Assembly: GCA_002305265.1 (NCBI GenBank)
Contig: DBQP01000008.1
Span: forward strand, 1 to 41,031
DNA: 41,031 bases
Source of the DNA: Prevotellaceae bacterium UBA1391
GTDB lineage: Bacteria; Bacteroidota; Bacteroidia; Bacteroidales; Bacteroidaceae
Direction of reading: 5' to 3'
Part shown: piece after piece, positions 1-8,303 of the stretch
Layout of the letters: each line of letters opens with the position of its first letter
Position numbering within the stretch: position 1 is the stretch's first letter
Made by a program: the position numbers and the translations under genes
Notes under the pieces: model-generated
What the model saw: the letters and a program-made list of their open reading frames with translations, nothing else
Told to the model about the DNA's origin: nothing
Database searches by the model: none

Positions 1-28
1 AATTAATTCCGCCAACGGGTTAAGCTTT

Positions 29-158
29 GATTCTCTAAATCTTACAGCCTCTCATTCAGAAATCTCCAGCCGCCGATTCAGAAATCTCACAGCCGCCAAT
101 TCAGAAATCTCACCGCCTCCGATTCAAAAATCTCACAGCTTCCGATTCAGAAATGTGG
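29..158. repeat. 23-bp tandem repeat, about 5.5 copies
   Basis: Successive copies built on GATTCAGAAATCTCACAGCC start near 29, 53, 75, 98, 121 and 144. The last four steps start exactly 23 bp apart (75, 98, 121, 144); the two leftmost steps are 24 and 22 bp and more diverged. The array stops 11 bp before the promoter at 170. The left end of the window (1-28) shows nothing recognisable. The step differs from the 22-bp arrays found elsewhere in the window. Confidence 0.85.
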
Positions 159-169
159 TGGAGAAAGTG

Positions 170-177
170 TATCTTTG
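170..177 (+). promoter_or_regulatory. Bacteroidetes -7 element TATCTTTG for the gene at 430
   Basis: TATCTTTG matches the TAnnTTTG consensus. No clear TTG lies 19-21 nt upstream, where the 23-bp repeat ends. If used, it gives a leader of about 245 nt before the ATG at 430. That leader (178-429) has no ORF I would defend, although the frame of the gene at 430 stays open upstream to 175; it holds runs of TTTTGCCA near 328-350. Confidence 0.6.
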
Positions 178-429
178 CAGCCGCATTCGTGCCGCAGCCG
201 ATGCTGCCGCTGTGCTGGCCACGGTGCAGCGCGCTTGGCTTGCCACTGCGCATCCGCGGTTGATGCCGCCTTGCCATCCCGCTTTGCGTGCGTCTCGGTC
301 TGCCGTCGTGCAACCCGCCTGCTTGCCGTTTTGCCATTTTGCCATTTCGCTTTGCATTCTCTGCGCATCCAGCAGTGCGCCACCGCATTCTCATTTTCTT
401 CTATATATCTTCTTCTCAATCCTGCCGCC

Positions 430-810
430 ATGGGCCGAAACAAATTCTCAGAACGTGAAATCAAGGAAATCTCCAAGTTGCTCCGCATGAAGAATGCGGC
501 CAACCGTGCCATGCAGAAGCAGCTGCGCCACACGCTGCGGGTGGACTATGAGTTCAACATCAGCGATTTCAACGTGCAGGGGCAGGCCTTCGGCGAGGCG
601 GAGCTGGCGGCGGCCATTGCGCGCGGCGCCATCACGGTGCTCGACGAGGCCACGATTGAGGCAATGAAGGCGAAGCGGGCGCGCGACCGTGCCCGCGACG
701 CGCTTTCTGCCGCCGAGGCCGCGCCTGCGCAGCCGCAGACGTCCGACTGGCAGCAGGCGCTGCGCGAGTGGGAGGAATGGGAAAAGACGCAAGGGCGCGA
801 CGCTGATTGA
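430..810 (+). CDS. conserved Bacteroidales hypothetical protein, 126 aa
   Basis: I know of no function for this protein. It opens MGRNKFSEREIKEISKLLRM and is rich in charged residues: a basic helical N-terminus, a middle segment NISDFNVQGQAFGEAEL, and a long Ala/Arg/Glu helix ending in WEEWEKTQ. Similar short proteins with the ISDFN..G.AFG segment occur, as far as I recall, across Bacteroides and Prevotella. There is no signal peptide or membrane segment, so it is probably cytoplasmic. The ATG at 430 is chosen because upstream codons in the open frame encode a Cys/Arg-rich stretch that looks non-coding and because a promoter sits at 170. It is a single-gene unit closed by the hairpin at 831. 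The predicted helices and basic N-terminus would fit nucleic-acid binding, but that is a guess. Confidence 0.8.
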   Translation: MGRNKFSEREIKEISKLLRMKNAANRAMQKQLRHTLRVDYEFNISDFNVQGQAFGEAELAAAIARGAITVLDEATIEAMKAKRARDRARDALSAAEAAPAQPQTSDWQQALREWEEWEKTQGRDAD

Positions 811-830
811 CGGAGGCCAGACGGCAAGAC

Positions 831-864
831 AAAGAGGGTGTGTCAAAATAGGCACATCCTCTTT
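831..864 (+). terminator. hairpin terminator, shared repeat family
   Basis: The 12-bp stem AAAGAGGGTGTG / CACATCCTCTTT has one G-T pair and the loop TCAAAATAGG. It lies 20 bp after the stop of the gene at 430. The core GTGTC..AAT.GGCACATCC recurs in the hairpins at 6344 and 6384. The rest of 865-1027 is AT-rich with no other feature seen. Confidence 0.8.
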
Positions 865-1027
865 GTCGTTTACATCCCTTGACAGACCTATAACTCTTTC
901 ATTATCTGCATCTCACCAACAGTCCGCCTGTGGGGGACATGAGGCAGACGGAGGGGTTGTATCATTTTTTTGTAGGATTGTAACATATTTTCAACAATCT
1001 TGCAAATCATCCGTAACAAGAGGAGTG

Positions 1028-1035
1028 TAATTTTG
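1028..1035 (+). promoter_or_regulatory. -7 element TAATTTTG for the TonB-receptor operon
   Basis: TAATTTTG matches TAnnTTTG and stands 33 bp before the ATG at 1069, giving a short leader. The nearest TTG (1000-1002) is 25 nt upstream, longer than the usual 19-21 nt, so the -33 element is uncertain. Confidence 0.65.
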
Positions 1036-1068
1036 CCCCCGAAATCATAAATTCGAGAGCAATAAGGA

Positions 1069-3813
1069 ATGAAAAGACGTCGATTGATGGCAATGGTGTT
1101 CTTATCTCAGATGATATCATTGCTGCATGCAGGCCCCATCAAAGGCATAGTGAAAGACAAGACATCGGGCGAATCACTGATAGGCTCGGTTGTCCGAGTG
1201 AAAAACCAAGTCGAGCTTAGTACGACCACCGGACTTGACGGTACTTTCCATCTGAAGAATTTACCTGATGACGGCACGGTGACGATTGTTGTCACCTACA
1301 TCGGTTACAAACCGCAGGAGATCAGTGTAGACCTGCGCCGCAGTACTCCAATCACCGTGGAGCTGGAGTCCGATGAGCGCGTCCTCAATGAGGTGATGGT
1401 GACCGGAATGCTCAATCGACGGACAGATCAGAGCGCCATCGCTATGGTTCGTGAGTCGTCCCAGGTGCTCAACGTGATGAGCCAGCAGGCACTTCAGCTC
1501 TCTCCAGACATCAACGTGGCCAGCGCCCTGCAGCGTGTGTCGGGCGTAACCATGGAGAAAGACGCGGCCGGAGAAGCTGCATACGCTATTCTTCGTGGTA
1601 TGGACAAGCGCTACAATTACACGTTGGTCAACAGCATCAAGATTCCCAGTCCCGACGACAAGAACCGTTACATCCCCCTGAACCTTTTTCCTTCAGACCT
1701 CATGGACCGTCTTGTGGTCTCGAAGTCACTCACGGCCGACATGGAAGGCGACGCTGCCGGTGGCGTGGTAGACATGCAGATGAAGGACGCTCCGGGACAG
1801 TTCATGCTCCAGGCAAATGCTGCCATGGGCGCGAGCGATTTCTTCATGGGCGACAGGGACTATCTCACGACCGACCGCGGCAACACGACGGCCAAGGCAC
1901 CCTACGAACGAATGGGGAGCGAATACAAGGCCACAATGCAGGATTTTAAATCTGGCGCAGCGCAGGTGAGCCGTCATGCTATGCCTGCTCCCAACATTCT
2001 CGCTGGCCTGGCAGCCGGCAACCGATTCTTGAACAAGCGACTCGGACTGCTTGTTGCAGGAAGCCTGCAGAATATCTATCGTGGTTCGGAGCGCACGCTC
2101 AATACACCGACCATGCCTTTTGGCGAACAGGCGGAGGTCATCTCGAAGATGCAGAGCCGCGACTATTCATTCCACGACCTCACGGTGGGCCTCCATGCGA
2201 AAGCCGACCTCACGTTGGGCAACCACAAGTTCGAGTGGTACAACATGCTGATGCATAAGAAGGAGGACGGCGTCAGATACAGTCAGGTCATCACGACCGA
2301 CTTTGGCTACGAGCCGGAAAAGGGTCTTTACACCCGCGATGACGAGATCAGAAGCAACACCCAGACCCAGACAATCTTTGCGACCCATCTGAAAGGCACC
2401 CATAAGTTCGGCCAGCAGTTCACCGTCGACTGGTCAGGCGTCTTCTCGGAGGCCCGCGAAAAAGATCCCGACCGTGCCTACATCGAAATCAAGAACAGCT
2501 TTTTGGACAATCAGCTGACCAAGACCGTGGCCAGCGCAATGGAGCGCAGGTTCCAGCACAACAATGACCGCGACTGGGCAGGATACATCAACGCCAGCTA
2601 CGCAACGCCCTTCTCCTTTGCCGATGCGACGTGGAAGGCCGGCGCGATGTATCGCAAGAAGAAGCGTGAAAACCGATATTATTCCTACCAGTTCAATCCT
2701 CTGGACATCTCAGCGACCCTTGATGGCAACGGATATGAGGTCTTCGACGGCATCGAATGGTACTGCCGCACACCCTACGCTCAGGCTTCGCAGCTCAATT
2801 ACAACTCAAAGGAGCACATCGGAGCCGTCTACGGAATGATGCAAATTGCCAACAGCTGGGGCGAGCTCGTAGCAGGCGTGCGCGCAGAGCACACCAACCA
2901 GATCTATACCATGCTTCAGCAGTTCCGCGGCATGGGATCCGTCGGCGAGCAGAGCTATTGGGACTGGCTCCCCTCAGCATCTCTGAAATGGAAAATGAAC
3001 AGGCAGATGAACGCCAGACTGAGCTATTACAAGAGCATCAACCGTCCGGGATTCTATGAGATCGTGCCTTATCAGATTATCGGAGAAGACTATATCGAGA
3101 AGGGTAACCCCGATCTCCGCCGCGCCCGGATCGACAACATCGACCTGCGTTGGGAATGGTTCCCGTCAGCCAATGAGCAGCTGCTCGTAGGCGTATTCTA
3201 CAAGTATCTGAAGGATCCCATCGAAATGACCTTCGCAACTGACAACCGACAGACCAACAACAGCTTCTACATGCCGCAGAACTTAGGCAATGCGAAAAAC
3301 TTCGGTGTAGAGGTTGACGTAATCAAATATATCCGCCACTTCGGTCTGAAGGCCAATTACACCTACACGCACTCAGCGATCACGACCAGCAAGCGGCAGT
3401 TCAAGCCCGGCAGCTCGGATGTTGAGCTCGCCAAGCAGACACGTCCACTGGTCAACCAGGCACCCCACACGGCCAATCTCTCGCTGCTCTACAAGGACAC
3501 GGAGCATGGTTGGAACTTCCAGCTGGCATCCGCCTACACGGGCAACCAGATCGTTCTCGTCTCGCCGTTCAAGAATGCTGACGAATGGGAGCGCCACCAG
3601 ATTTCGATCGACCTGAGCGGAGAGAAGCAGTTCAAGGGCGGATGGTCGCTCTTCTTCAAGGCCAACAACCTCACCGATGCCAAGCGGGAACACTATCTGA
3701 AGACCGTCAATGACTACAACTTCCAGTTCCCCGGACAGCGCACCGACCGCACCATCACACGCACCTACAAGTTCGGACGCACCTTCCTCATCGGTGCCCG
3801 GTTCACCTTATAA
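1069..3813 (+). CDS. TonB-dependent outer-membrane receptor, 914 aa
   Basis: This outer-membrane importer is energised by TonB. Visible parts in order are a signal peptide (1 to about 21, ending LLHA), a CarboxypepD-like beta-sandwich at about 23-100 (GIVKDKTSGESLIGSVVRVK, then the typical YIGYK), a plug domain at about 115-240 (NVASALQRVSGV, ILRGMD, VSKSLTADMEGDAAGG), and a long barrel ending TFLIGARFTL. It is not a SusC: there is no SusD partner. It heads an operon with the lipoprotein at 3869 (55 bp gap) and the phosphatase at 5326. The operon ends at the hairpin at 6344. From its partners, a phosphorylated substrate is possible, but nothing in the receptor itself shows the ligand. The codons look less GC-rich than in the flanking genes. 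Confidence 0.93.
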   Translation: MKRRRLMAMVFLSQMISLLHAGPIKGIVKDKTSGESLIGSVVRVKNQVELSTTTGLDGTFHLKNLPDDGTVTIVVTYIGYKPQEISVDLRRSTPITVELESDERVLNEVMVTGMLNRRTDQSAIAMVRESSQVLNVMSQQALQLSPDINVASALQRVSGVTMEKDAAGEAAYAILRGMDKRYNYTLVNSIKIPSPDDKNRYIPLNLFPSDLMDRLVVSKSLTADMEGDAAGGVVDMQMKDAPGQFMLQANAAMGASDFFMGDRDYLTTDRGNTTAKAPYERMGSEYKATMQDFKSGAAQVSRHAMPAPNILAGLAAGNRFLNKRLGLLVAGSLQNIYRGSERTLNTPTMPFGEQAEVISKMQSRDYSFHDLTVGLHAKADLTLGNHKFEWYNMLMHKKEDGVRYSQVITTDFGYEPEKGLYTRDDEIRSNTQTQTIFATHLKGTHKFGQQFTVDWSGVFSEAREKDPDRAYIEIKNSFLDNQLTKTVASAMERRFQHNNDRDWAGYINASYATPFSFADATWKAGAMYRKKKRENRYYSYQFNPLDISATLDGNGYEVFDGIEWYCRTPYAQASQLNYNSKEHIGAVYGMMQIANSWGELVAGVRAEHTNQIYTMLQQFRGMGSVGEQSYWDWLPSASLKWKMNRQMNARLSYYKSINRPGFYEIVPYQIIGEDYIEKGNPDLRRARIDNIDLRWEWFPSANEQLLVGVFYKYLKDPIEMTFATDNRQTNNSFYMPQNLGNAKNFGVEVDVIKYIRHFGLKANYTYTHSAITTSKRQFKPGSSDVELAKQTRPLVNQAPHTANLSLLYKDTEHGWNFQLASAYTGNQIVLVSPFKNADEWERHQISIDLSGEKQFKGGWSLFFKANNLTDAKREHYLKTVNDYNFQFPGQRTDRTITRTYKFGRTFLIGARFTL

Positions 3814-3868
3814 GACCCTATAAGGACTATCAGAAGAAATATCAAAACAACGAATACAACAGAACAAG

Positions 3869-5254
3869 ATGAAAAAGAAATCTGCCGTTGCCGCCCTGAT
3901 CGGGCTGACCGTTCTCATGTCAATGTCCTCTTGCGAGAACGACAACATCAATCCTTACGAGCTTACCGGCTCCACTGAGGAGACGGAAAACCAAGGCTCG
4001 CGCGAGGTCCTCATGACCCAGCTGGCCGAATATCCCATCGGTTCGCTGGTGTGGACCCACGACACGACGCTCAACGAGTCGGTGGAGATTCCCGAAGGTA
4101 CATCACTTTACATCGAGCAGGGTGTCACCGTCACCTGCGCCGCGGATGCCAAAGTGCCCGTGGAGCTGGTCGTCTTAGGCAACCTTTACTGCCTGGGAAC
4201 CGTCGAGAATCCTGTCACATTCACTTCGGACAAGAAGGAGCCGGCTGCCTGGGGCGGCATCATCTGCGGCTACAACTCGGGAGAGGTGGTGCTCAATCAT
4301 GTCGACATCGCCTATGCAGGTGCCACCCCAACCGAATCGTCAATATCTTTCCAGAACAAACTCTTCAAGACTGAGATCGACGGTGGCGTGCCCGCGTTCC
4401 ACTTCTGCAATCCTTCGGGCAAGTTTGTCATTGCCAACAGCTACTTCCATAACAACTACAACGACCAGACCTACTTCACCGGAGGCTACGGAGTGATCAC
4501 CGGCAACGTCTTCGCCGACAGCGGCAACGCAGCCGACGGCGGTGAAGCAATCAACGTGAAGTCGGGCTGCCGCTTGGACATCGCCTACAACTTGATCTAC
4601 AATGCCTGCACCAATGCTTTCAAACTCTCCAATGCAGGTACCAGCGAAGTAATGCCTTCGACTGAAATCAGAGTTTTCAACAACACGATGGTCAACTGCG
4701 GATGGCGACGCTCCAAAAACAAGAAGGGCGGCTCAATCTGGTTGGAAAAAGGAATCTATCCCAAGTTTGTCAACAACCTTGTCTACGACTGCCGCTACGG
4801 CATGAAGCAGCCCAAGGCCGACGGAGCTGACGTTTCGAAGAGCATCGTCACCCCCAACTACTACTTCTCCTCCACGTCGACGGGTGTAGAGCAGACAGGT
4901 CCAAGCGCCGACCTCATCATGTACTATGAAAGCGATCCGCGCAGCAAGACTGCGGGCGACATGAACCCTGCCTTTGTCAACTTCGCGCAGAATCCAAAGA
5001 TGAACATCAACTGCGAAGTGGACGAAATTGCAAAGGGTGCACCGCTGGCCTACTCAAAGGATTGGGACTTCCATCTGCAGGCGGGTTCACCGGCTCTCTC
5101 CGGAGGCGCAGGCAGCATCGACCGCCTCTTCCCCAACGGTCTGCCTTTCTACGGCATCAAGAAAGTCAACTATATCGACACCGCCAACGATCAGAACTAT
5201 TATTTCACGGCGCCCGCACTGAGCGTATTCTACGGAGCCTTTGGCACCCTATAA
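3869..5254 (+). CDS. beta-helix-like surface lipoprotein, 461 aa
   Basis: The signal peptide ends in SMSSC, a lipobox, so the protein is predicted to be lipid-anchored. The body has the look of a right-handed parallel beta-helix: repeated short strands such as LYIEQGVTVTC, ELVVLGNLYCLGTVENPVTF, GGIICGYNSGEVVLNHVDIAYAG, then N-rich turns (ANSYFHNNYN, FNNTMVNCGW, FVNNLVYDC). The C-terminus contains SPALSGGAGSIDRLFP. It lies between receptor and phosphatase in one operon, so it may be the surface partner of the receptor, capturing substrate in place of a SusD. No catalytic residues can be assigned. Lipoprotein status is firm, the fold is likely, and the role is inferred. Confidence 0.85.
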   Translation: MKKKSAVAALIGLTVLMSMSSCENDNINPYELTGSTEETENQGSREVLMTQLAEYPIGSLVWTHDTTLNESVEIPEGTSLYIEQGVTVTCAADAKVPVELVVLGNLYCLGTVENPVTFTSDKKEPAAWGGIICGYNSGEVVLNHVDIAYAGATPTESSISFQNKLFKTEIDGGVPAFHFCNPSGKFVIANSYFHNNYNDQTYFTGGYGVITGNVFADSGNAADGGEAINVKSGCRLDIAYNLIYNACTNAFKLSNAGTSEVMPSTEIRVFNNTMVNCGWRRSKNKKGGSIWLEKGIYPKFVNNLVYDCRYGMKQPKADGADVSKSIVTPNYYFSSTSTGVEQTGPSADLIMYYESDPRSKTAGDMNPAFVNFAQNPKMNINCEVDEIAKGAPLAYSKDWDFHLQAGSPALSGGAGSIDRLFPNGLPFYGIKKVNYIDTANDQNYYFTAPALSVFYGAFGTL

Positions 5255-5325
5255 CCATCCTGCGCATGCCTGCCAGCTGAGCCTGTAAGGCACAGTTGGC
5301 GGCTTGCGCTCCAGACGAAAGAAAT

Positions 5326-6273
5326 ATGAAAAAGAGCCTATCTTTTCTCCTGTTATTGCTGGCCCTGCTGCTGGCACCGCTGACTTCGCAGGGGCAGCAG
5401 AGCTACCAGTGGGACGCCCTGATAAGCGATCTCAACCTCTTTTGGTGCAACGACATGGGCCGCAACGGATACTATGACCAGCGCCCGATAGCCGCCATCA
5501 TGGGCGAAATGGCCGAAGCCATCGGCCCCGAGGCCATCATCGCAGCCGGCGACGTGCACCATTTCAATGGCGTAGCATCCGTCAACGACCCGCTTTGGAC
5601 CACCAACTTCGAGCTGATCTACAGCCATCCCGAACTGATGGAGAGCTGGTATCCGATCCTCGGCAATCATGAGTACCGCGGCAACACGCAGGCCGTTCTC
5701 GACTATTCGCGCGTCAGTCGCCGCTGGGTGATGCCCGGCCGCTACTACACCCGCGTCTTCAGCGGAGACAGCTGCACGGTGCGCGTGGTCTTCATCGACA
5801 CTGCACCGCTCATCGACAAATACCGCAACGACTCCACGGAATATCCCGACGCCTGCCGCCAGTCGCGCGACGAACAGCTGAAGTGGTTAGACGGCGTGCT
5901 CAGAAACGCACGTGAGGACTGGGTCATCTGCATCGGCCACCACCCCATCTATGCCCAAACACCGAAAGCTGACAGCGAACGGACCGACATGCAGCGCTAC
6001 CTGCTGCCAGTGCTGAAGCGCTATCGCAACGTGGCATTCTACGGTTGCGGCCACATCCATAACTTCCAGCACATCCGTATGCCGAAGGACGACATCGACT
6101 ATTGGGTCAACAGCGCCGCGTCACTGTCCCGCAAGGTGGAGCCGACAACGGGGACGCAGTGGTGCAGCAGTGCAGCGGGTTTCACGGTCATCTCAGCCGA
6201 AAAGCGCACCCTCACGCTCAACGCCATCGACAAGGATGGGCAAGTAATCCATTCACTCGTCCGCAAGAAATAG
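5326..6273 (+). CDS. secreted metallophosphoesterase, tartrate-resistant acid phosphatase-like, 315 aa
   Basis: This is predicted to hydrolyse phosphate esters in the periplasm or outside the cell. After a signal peptide (1 to about 23) come the dinuclear-metal motifs: D35 in ISDLN, G75-D76, G113-N-H115 in GNHEYRGN, H205-H206 in IGHHPIYA, and H243/H245 in GHIHNFQH. The stretch after GNHE (TQAVLDYSRVSRRWVMP) resembles the TRAP/ACP5 family. In TRAPs the second motif is GDNFY and the Tyr binds iron and gives the purple colour; here the aligned residue is His79 (GDVHHF). The ATG at 5326 is preferred over an upstream TTG at 5296 because it gives a clean signal peptide starting MKKSLSF. It is the last gene of the receptor operon, 71 bp after the lipoprotein. 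Confidence 0.88.
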   Translation: MKKSLSFLLLLLALLLAPLTSQGQQSYQWDALISDLNLFWCNDMGRNGYYDQRPIAAIMGEMAEAIGPEAIIAAGDVHHFNGVASVNDPLWTTNFELIYSHPELMESWYPILGNHEYRGNTQAVLDYSRVSRRWVMPGRYYTRVFSGDSCTVRVVFIDTAPLIDKYRNDSTEYPDACRQSRDEQLKWLDGVLRNAREDWVICIGHHPIYAQTPKADSERTDMQRYLLPVLKRYRNVAFYGCGHIHNFQHIRMPKDDIDYWVNSAASLSRKVEPTTGTQWCSSAAGFTVISAEKRTLTLNAIDKDGQVIHSLVRKK

Positions 6274-6343
6274 ACAAGGCCTCTTCTGAGGCTCCGAAAA
6301 GCATCAATTGAAACGGCTGATGATCCGTTTTCATTTCAGACCC

Positions 6344-6376
6344 GAGGATGTGTCGGAATAGGCACATCCTCTTTTT
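6344..6376 (+). terminator. terminator of the receptor-phosphatase operon, shared hairpin family
   Basis: The stem GAGGATGTG / CACATCCTC carries the loop TCGGAATAGG and is followed by five T. The core is nearly identical to the hairpin at 831 and, in reverse complement, to the one at 6384. Confidence 0.85.
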
Positions 6377-6383
6377 CATGCGC

Positions 6384-6419
6384 AAAGGGGGATGTGCCAA
6401 TTTTGACACATCCCCCTTT
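6384..6419 (-). terminator. terminator for the minus-strand lipoprotein gene, shared hairpin family
   Basis: The perfect 13-bp stem AAAGGGGGATGTG / CACATCCCCCTTT ends 26 bp from the stop of the minus-strand gene at 6446. Read on the minus strand its loop is TCAAAATTGG, matching the family at 831 and 6344. Two convergent units therefore end in two separate copies of the same hairpin. Confidence 0.8.
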
Positions 6420-6445
6420 CTGTTGCTGCGTCGTGCGTGCCGAGG

Positions 6446-6982
6446 TCAGATGCTGTTGATGAAGTCCTGCATCTCTGCGCGCTCGTTGTCGATGTCGTCG
6501 ATGAACCAGTTGTCGCGCTCGTACACCATCTTGTAGGTGACATGCTTTGCATCCTTGCCCGGGTTGGGGATGGTGAAGTTGATGATGGCGTTCTGGCCGT
6601 CGATGACCTCGATGTTGTCCACCTGAGGCTGCGCACATTTCTTGCTCTTCGTCATCGTCCAATGGTCGTGGTCGATGAACTTGATGCCGGCGCCAGCCTC
6701 TTCCTGCTTCAGCTCCTCGTACAGCTTGTAGTAGGCTTCGGAGGTGAATTCCTTCTCGAGGTCGACGGCTTCCTTGTCGCGTGCGAGCACCTTTTTGTAG
6801 AGTTCCTCGAAGCGGGTCAGCAGCTGCTTGTTGATTTTCAATTCGTCGAAGCTTTCCTCCGCTGGAGCAGCTGCGGCTTCTGCCTGTTTCTCATTGCTGG
6901 CCGATCCGTTGCAGCCGTTGAGGGCGATTGCACCGACGAGGAGGGATGCAATCAGCAGACATGTGTTGAACGTCTTTTTCAT
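6446..6982 (-). CDS. lipoprotein, DUF3828-like, 178 aa
   Basis: A signal peptide ends in ALNGC, a lipobox. The mature part has a helical segment (LLTRFEELYKKVLARD), a tyrosine-rich helix (FTSEAYYKLYEEL), and a C-terminal beta region with KFIDHDHW, VDNIEVIDGQNA and VYERDNWFIDDID. This order (helix, D-x-D-x-W motif, then a strand ending W-x-I-D-D-I) resembles the DUF3828 / NTF2-like lipoproteins of Bacteroidetes; function unknown. The ATG at 6982 is chosen because it starts the signal peptide and lies 75 bp after a near-perfect promoter. It is monocistronic, with its own promoter and terminator. Confidence 0.85.
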   Translation of the reverse strand: MKKTFNTCLLIASLLVGAIALNGCNGSASNEKQAEAAAAPAEESFDELKINKQLLTRFEELYKKVLARDKEAVDLEKEFTSEAYYKLYEELKQEEAGAGIKFIDHDHWTMTKSKKCAQPQVDNIEVIDGQNAIINFTIPNPGKDAKHVTYKMVYERDNWFIDDIDNERAEMQDFINSI

Positions 6983-7056
6983 AGGAAGATGATGATTAAG
7001 GGTGAGTGAATAAGGTGTAATCGGTTTGCTTCTCAGTAGTGGTGTTGTGACAGTTG

Positions 7057-7087
7057 CAAATTTACTTTTTATTCCGAATTTATCAAA
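7057..7087 (-). promoter_or_regulatory. promoter TTTG-N19-TAAATTTG for the lipoprotein gene
   Basis: On the minus strand TTTG (7087-7084) and TAAATTTG (7064-7057) are separated by exactly 19 nt, which fits the Bacteroidetes sigma-ABfr consensus. It faces the ATG at 6982. Confidence 0.85.
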
Positions 7088-7199
7088 AGAAATGTGAATT
7101 ATTTTTTCTGCCGCGCATCGTTTCCTTATTCTCGCCGGCGTGTGGTCGTCGTCGGTGCGCGGCTGTTCAGCCCTGAGTCGTGCTGTTGTCGCACAAACG

Positions 7200-7240
7200 G
7201 AGACGCCCCCGAAAGTCGCAATCGCTTTCGGGGGCATCTC
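7200..7240 (-). terminator. hairpin downstream of the fimbrillin-like gene
   Basis: The 11-bp perfect stem GCCCCCGAAAG / CTTTCGGGGGC (7205-7215 with 7225-7235) is extended by GAGA/TCTC after one mismatch. It lies 28 bp past the stop of the minus-strand gene at 7268. No T-run follows on the minus strand, so termination strength is uncertain. Confidence 0.65.
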
Positions 7241-7267
7241 GTCTCGGCGTTGCCGGAGGCGGCGCTA

Positions 7268-8287
7268 CTACATGTTCACGTGGGCCACTATCACCTGGCC
7301 GTAGGAAAAGTCTATGGTTTGGCCGTTGGGGATGGTGAACTCTACCGTTTTATCGTATTGATACCACGGTCCGTCGTCGCGCTCATTGATGCGCCCGCTC
7401 ACACGCAGTAGGTCGCCGCCATTTAATGTACCGTTGCCAAAGACGGGGATGTAGTAGAAAATCTCCACGTCCTCGGTCTGCTGGGGGCTCAGTGTGAAAT
7501 AGTTGCTGGCATAGTATTGGTCGGGCGTGAATGTCTGGTCGAAGGTCGACTTTCGCGTCGACATCGTACCATGTGAGGCCAAAGCTTTGGCCGAGCCCGC
7601 GTTGTCGCTGGCCGATACGCCCAGATTCAAGAGGTATTTGCCGATTCTCCATGACGAATCGTAGGGATAGGTGCCGCTGACGCCCAGCTTGAGCACGGAC
7701 ATCTGCCGCTTCAGCCGCACGGAGGCTGCGCTGCCGTTGAGTTCCACCGTGCCGACCATCACGTCCCACTCCTTGAGACTGGCGACACTTCTCGAAGGCG
7801 CATGGGCGGGATAGTTCAGTTCGATCTGCGTGGCGCCGACGGCCACTCCGCTGAAGCGGGCGGCTCCAGCCGTGGTCGACAGCGCCGGATAGAGACAGAT
7901 CACCGTGTCGCCCTCCTTGCCGGTGTAGGTGCCGGTGAACTCGGCCACGGTGCGTCCGGCCTCGCCCGTCGACGTGAATTCGTCGATGGCGCTGATGCCG
8001 CTTTCGCCGATGGAGATGACCGTGATGGCCTCCTGCGCCTCCCAGTCGACTGTCAGGATGCGGTTTTCCACGTCGTCGGCGTAGGATGTTCGCGATGCAG
8101 GTTTGACCACGGCCTCCACGGTGGCCGAGAGGGTGATTTTCCGGCCGCTGGCTTGAGTGGTCTGGCTGTCGTCGTCGCCGCTGCAAGAGGAGACGGAGGT
8201 GGAGAGCATTGACAGCAGGAGGAGGACCGTTGCCCAGACCGCTGTCTGGCGTCGATAACTAATGGTGGGTGCTTTTTTTGTCTTCAT
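7268..8287 (-). CDS. fimbrillin family lipoprotein, 339 aa
   Basis: This is probably a fimbrial subunit or tip protein exported as a lipoprotein. The signal peptide ends in SVSSC, followed by SGDDD. The mature N-terminus has the usual fimbrillin opening: KITLSATVE, then SRTSYADDVENRILTVDWE and ITVISIGE, then a Thr-rich beta region (TVAEFTGTYTGKEGDTVICLYPA). The C-terminal half is also beta-rich (FYYIPVFGNGTL, LRVSGRINERDDGPW). The ATG at 8287 follows an AGAGG and starts a clean signal peptide. It is preceded by the 53-residue gene at 8304 (16 bp gap), so the two are co-transcribed. Divergent to them is a membrane AraC regulator, a likely controller. No separate anchor or usher genes of the Fim/Mfa type are next to it. 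Confidence 0.85.
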   Translation of the reverse strand: MKTKKAPTISYRRQTAVWATVLLLLSMLSTSVSSCSGDDDSQTTQASGRKITLSATVEAVVKPASRTSYADDVENRILTVDWEAQEAITVISIGESGISAIDEFTSTGEAGRTVAEFTGTYTGKEGDTVICLYPALSTTAGAARFSGVAVGATQIELNYPAHAPSRSVASLKEWDVMVGTVELNGSAASVRLKRQMSVLKLGVSGTYPYDSSWRIGKYLLNLGVSASDNAGSAKALASHGTMSTRKSTFDQTFTPDQYYASNYFTLSPQQTEDVEIFYYIPVFGNGTLNGGDLLRVSGRINERDDGPWYQYDKTVEFTIPNGQTIDFSYGQVIVAHVNM

Positions 8288-8303
8288 CGTGTTTTCCTCT
8301 TCT

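Noticed and set aside
175..429. Upstream extension of the gene at 430 (85 more residues)
   Set aside because: The extension is Cys/His/Arg/Ser-rich and overlaps the predicted promoter and leader. The conserved-looking protein begins at the ATG at 430.
7271..7281. TGTTCACGTGG as a second parS site
   Set aside because: It is one base short of the parS spacing and lies inside the coding end of the fimbrillin-like gene; the outer halves do not match.
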